A stretch of 64,000 bases of DNA from Hormiphora californensis (lineage: Eukaryota; Ctenophora; Tentaculata; Cydippida; Pleurobrachiidae): the NCBI GenBank assembly GCA_020137815.1, contig CM035358.1, positions 5,607,488 through 5,671,487 of the forward strand. Reading direction: 5' to 3'. A program made the position numbers and the translations under genes. Positions 1 to 9,700 of the stretch are shown in pieces. The stretch's first letter is position 1; each line of letters opens with the position of its first letter. The notes below the pieces were generated by a model that made no database searches, had not been told where the DNA came from, and saw nothing but the letters and a program-made list of their open reading frames with translations.

Positions 1-905
1 ATGGGTAGCTTTGAGGTTATACCTTTTATTGGACAAGGTAACTAGAAGTAAAATGAACAAAATCAATTAGTAATTATTTAGTGTAGTAAGCAATTGAATT
101 GTTTTGGAGCAGAATTCATTGTGAAACACTTTGATAAACCACTTCTTCTTGTTCAGGTTTCAACGTTTATTACCCCATCCTAATTGCTCTAATTGGCCTC
201 GCTACCTTGTTCAAACTGGGAACACGCTGCATGTCCTTCCTTGGTTTTGAAACATTTGTATCTGACGATGAGATAACTTTAGATTTTGTAGAGGAGGGAA
301 AACAGCTTCTTCTTAGAGGTAAATAGAGCGACGGGCCCGTAGAGCCACCGACGGGGCGGGAAGTAAAATGTTTCTCTCAATAATCATTAGCTATCAATCT
401 GAAACAGTTTTCAAACCCATAACTCTTACAACTTTTGAGATCACGTTTGTCTCTCTGCCAGAACGAAGAGCCAGAGAAAGGGGCGAGGGGAGAACGGACA
501 GCAAGCCTCAATCTGCCTCTGCTTACGCAAATAACTCAGGATTTAGGAGAAACGAAAACAAGAAACTGTTAAATACTAACACTCATAGAGCTGGTGAGTT
601 AATTGTTTAATTCGAGTTCATCAAACCCTCTTTTACAAGCAGTTAGCAGTTAACATCTCAACCCAACCCTCCTAATCCCAATGCAATGGTTTATTACAAT
701 TTACGATGCTCCCAAATAATATAACCCAAATCCCTGCCCAGATCACGACAGAGCCCGATTATTGGATAACGAGGAGAATGCAGGGGACTATGAACCAGTA
801 TCACTTCTCGATGCAACCAATCCCTCATCATCTTCATCAACTAGACGGGGTCAGCAACAGCAAATGCAAGGGAATAAAAAGTCATCATTCTTCGATGATG
901 TTTAG
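1..905 (+). CDS. LMBRD2: LMBR1 domain-containing protein 2, C-terminal exons
   Basis: Partial gene entering from the left edge. Exons: ..37, 157-318, 462-593, 742-905 (stop TAG 903-905). All introns are GT-AG and every phase joins correctly. The protein piece starts MGSFEVIPFIGQ, continues with a hydrophobic membrane segment (FNVYYPILIALIGLATLF), then the conserved GFETFVSDDEITLDFVEEG block, a basic stretch (ERRARERGEGR) and an acidic, Ser-rich tail ending SSFFDDV. That order, a last membrane helix followed by LGFxxFxxDDE and a charged cytosolic tail, is what LMBRD2 shows at its C-terminus. LMBRD2 is a multi-pass membrane protein of the LMBR1/limb-region family, linked in vertebrates to adrenergic receptor signalling. 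The ATG at 1-3 is an internal methionine here; upstream exons lie outside the window. A poly(A) signal AATAAA stands at 1153-1158. Identification rests on recalled family sequence. Confidence 0.8.
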
Positions 906-2127
906 AAATGTGGGCACTGTATTATTGTGTGAGTTAATTGTAAACTGAGAAATGAACGTTTGGTAGTAGGACTAGTGGACTAAAAGCTAAAACAATATTG
1001 TGTTGCATGTTTCAAAATCAAAGAGGGGTATCCAATATTCGTTATGTTATCACAATCAGTATCACTTCAACGGGCGTTCAAATATATTCAAATTACATAT
1101 CACAATTAGGTCACGGTCTAGCTGATAATCATTAAATGTCCATTGAAGGGACAATAAATACAAAGTCTGTATTATTATTTATAAAATAAGATTAAGAAAT
1201 ATGAATAATTCATAATTCGGTTCTGATTTATTTTGAATTGAAAGATTGTCAAATTTAGCTGTAAAGTATTATGCAGGCAGGCCTGTATGCTACAATTATA
1301 TTTGTGATGTGATAAACCAATTATATTTTCAACTTGAAATCTTTGTTTTCCTAATTTGTAGCAAAATTTGGCATTGTTGAATCTGGCGCGGGTTATGTTG
1401 ACTTACGCTGCAACCGAGACGGCGCGTGATTCGGCCCGAGATTCAATGCGCGCGAAGAGACTTTGCATTTGAAAAATTACTCGGAGATCTCAAAATTTCT
1501 AAATTTTTGAAGCGTTCGGATTTCGGAAAATGAAATTAGCGTGTCTGGCGTCTGAAGAACCCTCCTGTAAACTTCCAACCGCAACTAATGCCTATAGAGT
1601 TTAGGGTATGTAAAAGATGTGTTCATTACAGAAAATTTAAAACCCAAGTTCGGGGGTTTTCAAACTTTCTAAGGTCAACGGCAAACACAGTTGGCGTACG
1701 ATACCATAAATATCAGTTCAGCACTGTATGGATCTCTCCTTTCCGCGCCCTACGTCAAGGCAGGGAGTACTAAACTAATGTATTGCTCTCACTTTTCTCA
1801 AAGGGGATAAAAGTGAGAGACATACTTTTACTAAAAAACCTTGTTAGAGGGGATCATATCAGTATTCCCTTGGGACCATATATCAGAGAGAAAGGAAGAT
1901 TGAGATATTTTTTTGAAACTGAGCAACGTCCTTGCTGGCTGCTCTTCGATATTATCGCACTGCACCGGTGTTATTGTCGGAAAAAATGGAGAAATAAAAA
2001 GTTCCATACATACGGGATTTTGATTTTGGACCTTAACACTTCTCACCCATCAATGTAGTTGTTGTTGAAAATATGTAGCATGTTAATGTATGTACATGTA
2101 CTAACTTACACCTGATTTGTAACAGTT

Positions 2128-2190
<63 letters not shown>

Positions 2191-2397
2191 TCTCCCAAAC
2201 AAGTAATGCACAGTAGCGTTTCAAAGGTGCCCCAAATGAATATACTTATAAACTATAGAGACTCACTTTGTTTGAGACATGCTCATACGATCTACGACAA
2301 GTCGCCAATTTGCTGTAACAGTTAACCATATTTTCGTTTTCTCAGTGCAGTGCTAGGTGAAAGAGTAAGAGAGTGATGGAGAGATAGTCCAGGGTCC

Positions 2398-2429
<32 letters not shown>

Positions 2430-2440
2430 AGAGAGCAGTC
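906..2440. other. Intergenic region, no gene recognised
   Basis: After LMBRD2 there is AT-rich sequence, then a GC-richer CpG-containing patch at about 1380-1460 (GGCGCG, GCGCGCG) that could be a promoter, though no gene starts beside it. Short open frames at 1588-1773 and 1783-2058 show no family features. A CT microsatellite occupies about 2129-2187 and a GA run about 2398-2425. At 1675-1698 lies a 24-bp sequence whose exact reverse complement reappears at 5048-5071. Confidence 0.5.
2129..2187. repeat. (CT)n microsatellite
   Basis: About 30 uninterrupted CT dinucleotides. The same dinucleotide, or its complement GA, recurs throughout the window (2398-2425, 4819-4838, 20512-20664, 33450-33483, 52918-53003, 55255-55400). 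Confidence 0.9.
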
Positions 2441-3083
2441 ATATTTGCTGCTCAGGACCAGGCTCTACCAACTAATTGGTTACGAGCAATCATTCAGAGA
2501 GCGGCTGATACTTCTCCGCTGTGCAGAATTTGTCGTGAACACAATGAATCGGTGGAGCACATACTTAGCAATTGCCAAAAGCTAGCTAACTCTGAATATA
2601 AACAACGGCATGATCGAGTTGCGGCTGCGATACATTGGGGTATGTGTATCGATTCTGGGTTCGAGACTACCACTCCTTGGTTTCTTCATTATGCAGAAAA
2701 GGTACTAGAGAATGAACGCTATAAGATCTTATGGGACTTCCTTATCCAATGTGACAGAACTATTCAGGCCTGTAAACCTGACTTGGTGCTTGTTGACAAA
2801 CGGAAGAAGGAAGCGATTATCGTGGATGTGGCTGTGCCAAAAGAACGGCTTGTTGCAGACCGAGAAATCGAAAAGGTTCAGAAGTACCAGGAGCTCCGGA
2901 GAGAAATCCAGATGGTTATCTAAGGTAACGGTCGTGCCTATAGTAATAGGCACGCTCGGCGGTGTAACGGATAAACTCCCAGAGTATCTATCCCGGTTGA
3001 CCAAACGCATCTCGTCTTCCCAGTTGCAGAAAACTGTCCTATTCGCATCCTCTAATATTCTGAGGAATTTCCTTGACATGTAA
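2440..3083 (+). pseudogene. Non-LTR retrotransposon relic, RLE endonuclease end
   Basis: Reading from about 2440, the translation contains AAQDQALPTNWLRAIIQ, then a CCHC-type zinc motif (CRIC, followed by HILSNC), then the restriction-like endonuclease core with KPDLVLVDKRKKEAIIVDVAVP. This is the C-terminal end typical of R2/R4/NeSL-type non-LTR retrotransposons, where the PD-(D/E)XK-like endonuclease nicks the target. The frame is lost near 2915: the first frame stops at 2921-2923, while the continuing family sequence (KVTVVPIVIGTLG, then QKTVLFASSNILR) runs in the next frame to the stop at 3081-3083. No reverse transcriptase is present upstream, so this is a 5'-truncated, frameshifted copy. 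The clade is uncertain because the RT is missing. Confidence 0.8.
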
Positions 3084-3100
3084 AATTGTTATTTTGTAGT

Positions 3101-3905
3101 CTAAGTTAAGTTTTGGGCACAAAGGATTGTAATAACTATTTCCCTGTCCGCTTTCAGTTCCACTTTTCTTAGTGACGTCAATCCTCTGCGCCCATATGTT
3201 TTAATTTTTCCGGAGCCCAAGAGAGTGGTTTAGGCAGGTAGCTTCTCGCTCGCTCCCCTTTCGTTCTCTAAACCTGTCGTTCCCTTCTTGGGCTCCTCTC
3301 TAGCTCTAGACTTCTTTATGTTTATATTGTGTCAACCGACTTCAGTGGTATTTGGGGCCCATATCGTTATGTCCATCTAGTGGCTGTGGGTAGTTTAAGT
3401 TAAGCTTTGGGCACAGTGGGTTGTAATAACTATGCCCCCTTTCCGCTTTCAGTTCCACTTCCCTAGTGACGTCAATCCCCTGTGCCCACTTTTATTTGTT
3501 TCCGGAGCCCGAGAAAGCGGTTTAGGCAGGTAGCTACTCGCTTCCCTTTCTTTCTCTAAACCTGCCGTTCCCTTCCTGGGCTCCACCCTAGCGTTAGACT
3601 CCTTTATGTTTCGATGTTATCTGACCATTGTTGGTATTGCTATAGCGGCTGTGAGTAGTTTAAGGTAGGATTTGGGCACAGTGGGTTGTAATATCTATCT
3701 CCCTGTTCACTTTTAGCTCACTTTCTCATAGTAACGTCAACCCCCTGTGCCCACATGTTTACTTTACGGGGCACAAGAGAGTGGTTTAGGCAGGTCGTCT
3801 CCTCTCCGCTCCTCTGTCCCTTGGGTACGGGTGCAGAACTCGGACCCTTTCTCTCCTAAGCCTGCTGTTCCCCTCTTGTGCCCCTCCCTAGATGTAGAGT
3901 TTTCA
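3101..3905 (+). repeat. Three tandem ~270-295 bp repeats after the retroelement
   Basis: Three diverged copies start at about 3105, 3399 and 3663. Each opens with TTTGGGCACA(A/G)(A/T)GG(A/G)TTGTAAT, passes through GTGACGTCAA(T/C)CC and GTGGTTTAGGCAGGT, and closes with CCTAG followed by TTTATGTTT or similar. Their position directly after the retrotransposon stop suggests a tandemly repeated 3' UTR of that element, but no second element copy is in the window to confirm this. Confidence 0.7.
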
Positions 3906-4807
3906 TTTTTGTTGTCCTAGGTTTCTATTAAGGGGAACTTGCACTTATGATCATATGGGAAGTGGGAAGACCCTTTTTGGTCGGTATATCATTTCTACCC
4001 TTACTCCCGCCGTTTGTGTGTTGATTGGATTAGGTAACGTTTATTAGTAGGGACATTTCAGCAGGGAAAGTAGTGGGAGTTGGAAGGGGGTCGGGAACCA
4101 CAGCCCAGTTAAGTATCAGTAAAGGAAACCACAAGTAGGGAGACGAAACTATTGGACCAGACCACCTAGGAGGAAACACAGCTTGGGGTATAGCCTGAAA
4201 TTTGATCTCGGAAGGCCAAGGGGGCGCAACAGGGAGAGGTGGCAGAGAGGATCTCGACTTGTTTGTTAAGAAGTACGGGCCCTGTCACGTCCTCCAGGTG
4301 CTAGAGACCTAAACCTCGTACGAGCCTCGATCTGTTCTACTCGCTCGCCGGTAAGACGATTTTTAGGATGAGGAGTGCATGGAACTTCCAAGCACCCCAC
4401 AAAGGAAAGAAGACACGTGTACAATAATGCCGTGAAACAACCCAAATGGTTTTGCCCGGAACCCTTACGCAGGGACTATGGACAGAAACCCTTATCCCAA
4501 GACAGGGACACAGCGAGGACTAGAAGTCTGCGGGTCAGGGGCAGGGGAAAAAAACTCTAGAGTCAACAGCAAACACACCCAGAGGACCGTGAGCAGGTAC
4601 GAGCGAAATAAAAGAGCAAGCGCGACGAGGTAGAGGCCGAGAGAGCCCCCGAGAGTTAGCGCGAACGAGCGAAACTCCTGGGCCTTCGCTCCTCGAGTCC
4701 GTCATCTTATCTCTTCTCGGATCTCTCTCTCCCTCTGCACCGCTCTCTCTTTCTACTCGATACGTCTCTTCTTCCCTCCTTCTCTCCTCTCTCTGCTCAA
4801 TCCCAGC

Positions 4808-4838
<31 letters not shown>

Positions 4839-5228
4839 AATCCCGCTTCATTCTCTCAATCCCTCACAATTAGAGGGAAAGATGGAGAGGGAGAGAGGGA
4901 GAGAGAAATGGAGAGAGAGAGAGAGAGAAATTTGAGATCACTACACAGTGTCTGTGAAACCGGGGAGAAACCAAAGGGAGAGAGAGAGCCCCCCCCCCCC
5001 TGCGCCGCGACGCAATTGGAGAGCACTAAAATTGTCCCCTTTCTGAGTTACGCCAACTGTGTTTGCCGTTGAGATTAGTTCCTCGGAGCCACGGCAACCG
5101 GCAGAGGCCAAAGCTCGCCTCACAGCCGAATTTGTGCTAGAATCGATTACTAATAGAAAAGAAATTAACATCACCACTGATTACTATGATGAAATATAAT
5201 TCCTGACATCTCGCATCGCAGCAGCAGC
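3906..5228. other. Intergenic region upstream of MBLAC1
   Basis: No gene recognised. It holds CT/GA-rich stretches (4720-4860 and 4880-4930), an A/G-rich stretch at about 4080-4250 and a C10 run at 4990. The last 200 bases carry the second copy of the 24-bp inverted motif (5048-5071), some 160 bases before the MBLAC1 start, so this part may belong to its promoter or 5' UTR. The open frames 4375-4560 and 4535-4840 are low-complexity or unsupported. Confidence 0.4.
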
Positions 5229-6448
5229 ATGTACACAGTAACAGTCCTCTCAGACGGGTACTCCCAGATAAACCCTGATGGGAGCATGGAAGCAAACGGA
5301 TCCTGCACGCTAGTGAAGGGAGGTGATATTGTCTTGATAGTTGATACCATGTCACCCTGTGACTCGGATATTCTGCCTCAGCTGCTAAAGGAGAAGGGTG
5401 GTGTGAGTGTGGAAGAGGTGACTCATGTTGTGTGTACACACGGCCACCCCGACCACGTGGGATGTAATCATCTCTTCAGGAAAACTAAATTTCAGGTAGA
5501 TAAATTGAACATATTTTTCGCAACAACTTTTTATTTCTCCAGTGGACAGATTCCTGATCGCCCAAATCATCCCCATCTCACCCCCAGATGGTAGGAAGGG
5601 CAGCGTACTCCGACCACACCTACCTGGACATGTCCTCCCACTTCAAGGACGGTAAACCCATGCAAATAGAGGGATCAAAACGGCTCGTCGTCCTCCCCAC
5701 CCCAGGCCACACACTGGACAGTGTGAGTGTGTTAGTGGAGACTGCCCAGGGGAGGGTGTGTGTGGCGGGGGATCTGTTTGAGAAAAAGGAGGATGTGGGT
5801 CAGGATGAGATCTGGACAGAAGCGGGAAGTGAAGATGAAGGAGCTCAGATACAGAACAGGTAATGAGCTGAGATTAGGACAGGTATAACTGGGGGGGGGG
5901 GGTGACACGTAACACTTTGTAACACTTTGTAACATGTAACGTGCACAAAATATTTTCTGCACATGTTACAAAGTGTTACAAGCGTTACAAAGTGTTACAA
6001 AGTGTTACAAAGTGTTACAAAATGTTGCAAAATGTTGCAAAAAATGCCCATTTTGTAACATTTTGTAACACTTTGTAACACTTTGTAACATTTTGTAACA
6101 CTTTGTAACACTTTGTAACACTTTGTAACACTTTGTAACATGTAACGTGCACAAAAAGTTTTCTGCACATGTTACAAAGTGTTACAAAGTGTTACGTGTC
6201 ACCCCCCCCCCCCCCCAACTGGGAGCTGTATTTATATATTACCTCTTCTACTCTCTGATTACCTTGTTTCATGGACCTAAACTAAACTCCCTCCCAGGTG
6301 CCGAATGCTCCTGTTGGCTGACTACATTGTTCCAGGGCATGGTCCCATGTTTCGAGTTACTTCTGAGATGAAGCTAAAGGCTCAGACACAACTTACCACT
6401 GTCGATCCGGGCTCTATAAATCAGTTTGGACTACAAAAACTACCTTGA
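5229..6448 (+). CDS. MBLAC1: Metallo-beta-lactamase domain protein 1
   Basis: Three exons: 5229-5495, 5588-5859, 6298-6448, giving 229 residues (human MBLAC1 is about 266). Phases fit and all introns are GT-AG. The zinc motif HxHxDH is complete in CTHGHPDHVG near residue 70; a second zinc histidine is in TPGHTLDSVSV; the next ligand, Asp, is in VAGDLFEK; the last histidine is in VPGHGPMFRV. This order is that of MBLAC1-type hydrolases. Human MBLAC1 is reported to act as a nuclease in 3' processing of replication-dependent histone pre-mRNA. The ATG at 5229 is the first in frame and leads straight into the domain's first strand (MYTVTVLSDGY). Intron 2 carries a G-run/C-run fold-back element. 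The gene ends 267 bases before the MRE11 start, on the same strand. Confidence 0.88.
5891..6216. repeat. Fold-back element with G12 and C15 ends, in MBLAC1 intron 2
   Basis: Starts with 12 G then TGACACGTAACACTTTG and ends with CAAAGTGTTACGTGTCA then 15 C, so the ends are inverted copies. The interior consists of tandem ACTTTGTAAC units, and of the same unit inverted (GTTACAAAGT), switching orientation near 5963, 6047 and 6158. AACT stands at both outer borders. It looks like a non-autonomous fold-back (snap-back) transposon; no coding sequence inside. Confidence 0.75.
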
Positions 6449-6715
6449 ACTTTCAAAATAGTGTTAAAGGGTTAATAACTATATGGTATTTTTCACAGGG
6501 GTCGAGAACCAGTTGTTTTTTTAGTTTGTTATAAAAGCCAGAATTGTTTGTTTCCATTTTACATTTTACAATCACCCGTTTTACTGCTTCGTGCATGTGC
6601 AATATTTAAAGCCAAAAGTGAGGCATATTTCTTGCTTGTTCGACCCTCCCTCCCCGTGCGCTGCGAATGAAATAGAAAGGGTTTGAACAAAACTTATTTC
6701 CGATGCTGCTTTAGG

Positions 6716-9700
6716 ATGATGGGGGAAGATAGCATGGCAGGGGAGGATCAGGACAGAGAACCGGAGGAGGGGGAATCTCTCACAATACTAATTGCTACAG
6801 GTAATGTATTCTATTGCATGGATCGGGTGTGCTAGCTGGTACACATCTCTATCTTTCTTTCCAGTAGGATCATTATATATATATCGACCTATAACCTGTG
6901 TGTGGGGGATTTTCCAAGCACTAAACACCATTGACACCTCACACCCCCTGTCTAATCAGTATATAATATCCCTTCTCTAATCCGTAGACAACCATCTGGG
7001 TTATATGGAGAAGGATGTTGTGAGAGGTGAGGATAGTTTCAGATCTTTTGAAGAAGTCCTCCAAACTGCAAGGCGTGAAAAGGTATGATTTCAATTTCAC
7101 CTCTCGGATAATAGTCTGATAACTAATTGTTCTCGGAAATTTCGGCCTGCGCTTCTTATTCTGAAATCTGAAGTGTTCGAGATCTATTCGCTTATCCCTC
7201 TCCAATAAACCATGTTTCCCACAGGTGGATATGATCTTGCTGGGAGGAGATTTATTCCACGATAACAAACCATCCAGAACTACGGTCCACCGAGCCACTA
7301 CCCTCCTCCGGAAATACTGCTTTGGAGACAACCCCATACACATTGAGTTTCTTAGCAACCAGGCCTCAAACTTCCATACAAGGTAAATACTAAATGGTAA
7401 TTTTAAAAAACCCCTATATACTGAATACGTGTATATAATTCTGGAAGTGATGAAAATAACTGAGGACAGAAAACAATCCATGCTCTCCCCCACATTAGTC
7501 AGTTTGGTAATGTGAACTATGAAGACCCCAACCTAAACGTGGATATTCCAGTATTCAGTATCCATGGTAACCACGATGATCCCTCCGGTCCTGGTGGACT
7601 ATGTGCACTGGACCTGCTTAGCGCTAGTGGGGTCATCAATTATTTTGGTAGGGGTCCACTCAAAGCCGTAAAGTTTGTACCCAGTTACAATACTGATCAC
7701 ATTTCACATACCGATTTCTTGAAAATGATCGAAATCATCTTCCGTGTTGACTCTTCTGACTCAATACATGTTCAAAGTATATATGAACGCAATTCATTTC
7801 CGTGCAGGTAAGGCAACATCGATTGACGAGATCACTGTTGAGCCTCTACTCATGAGAAAGGGACCAACCTACCTGGCTATCTATGGGCTCGGTTCCGTTA
7901 GGGAGGAGCGGCTTACACAGAATGTTCAAACAACAGCACGTCCACTTTCTCCGGCCCGATCAGGGACAGGAGGATTGGTTTAACATCTTTGTAATTCACC
8001 AGGTAATGATGAGCTGTGACTGAACAGTGTGTCATATAAAGTTATGCACCTGTTCACATTCTGGATGATATGTGGTTAATAGTATTCTGAATTATGGTAT
8101 ATTCGGACTATGCAAAGCGTATCGCTTCAAACGCTCCCGGCCTAACCAAATAAAACTTGGGAGTTCCCACAAAGGTGAATCTGGATTTATAATAGTTGTT
8201 CTGAATTGTATTTTTGTTATTACTGACCACCTGTATAAATATGGTGCTAAACACAACCCTACTACTACTACGACTACTATGTACTAGTAAATACATCCCG
8301 GTGCAGCACTCAAAACAGCGGAATTTAATGTAGGGGGCGCTCTCTAAATACAATTAGATCTTCGATCATGAGGCTACTACTACTACCTAGATATTTCTGA
8401 CCACCTGTATTGCAATAGTGCTAATCACCGCCCCATGGAGTAGTAGCCGAAAGGGGGCTGCTTTTTTTTTCGTCTTCAAACATGATCATGAGGCTGCTAT
8501 TTGTGTCTGCAATGTAAGTTATCCAACGATTTCTACTTTTTATAAAGAATTAGTGAATAAAATAGCAAGAACATGTTGTTTCCATTTCAGAGTCTTGCTT
8601 GCCTTTACAACTATTCACTGTGGCGCTAAAGAACGGTTTGACATCAAGTTCACGAAAGCTTATTTCTGCACCGGCAACTCCGACTGGATTGGTAACCTTG
8701 ACGGCGTGCTGAAAAAGTATCACGGCTTAATTGAGATTGCAATACCTGCTCTGTGCTATGAAGGTCGGGTTTCAATCGATGTCATTAAAGGCTTCCTTCG
8801 TGACATCCCAGAATTGGTGGGGGAAAACGAGAATGAAATTAAGATTTGGGGTAGATGCTTCCGCAAAGCGTTCGTGAATTTCGGCAGAAATCTGTTTTGT
8901 AAAAAAAAGTACCAAACATTGGTGATGGAATTCATTGTGGAAGAGGTACTGTGGAAGAGGTACTGTCCAGAAATCTCCTGTCAAACCTCCTGGGTATGGA
9001 ACAAAATTGTGGAGCGAGGACAAAAAATTTCGGCGGGCAAAAGTTATTGCAGAAAAACTTCATCTCACACCCACAGAAGATCTAAAAGGCAGTTTGACAC
9101 GGCTTCATTTCTTGACATGATTGAGGCATCAGTGTGTGGCCCTACATTTCAGAATGTTATTGAGGAATTGGAGAAGTTGACTGATGGCCACACCGTTATA
9201 GGCGCAACAATCTGGGGGGATCTGTTTTGTTGTCTCAAAGACGATAAATGGAATTAAAACTGTGTCTTCGTTGTGAGAAATAAATCTTTTTCCAGTTTTA
9301 AGTTGACTTGATTTATGCATTGAAAAATCTTTGTTTTACGTTTAGACCTCTCTGAAAACTCTCCATTGATATCACCACGCCACAACATGAAATATTCCTC
9401 CATGAGTATATGGTAAACACCTGTAGAATGTACGTCTGAATTTTGATTTTTTTTTCTCTAAATATTCTTGATATATTTCTGGCCACCTGTATTGCTAATC
9501 ACGGCACGATGGAGTACTTGTCGAAAGGACTAAGATTCAGTGGGCTGCTTTTTTCTGTCTTCAAACATGAGGCTGCTTTTTGTATCTACAATGTAAGTAA
9601 TATCCAACGATTTCTACTTTTTGTAAAGATAGCAATAACATGTTGTTTCCATTTCAGAGTCTTGCTTGCCTTTGCTTCTGTTCACTGTGGCGCTAAAGAA

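Noticed and set aside
6939-7493. 184-codon minus-strand open frame
   Set aside because: It lies opposite conserved MRE11 exons, shows no domain, and is explained as a shadow of the coding strand.
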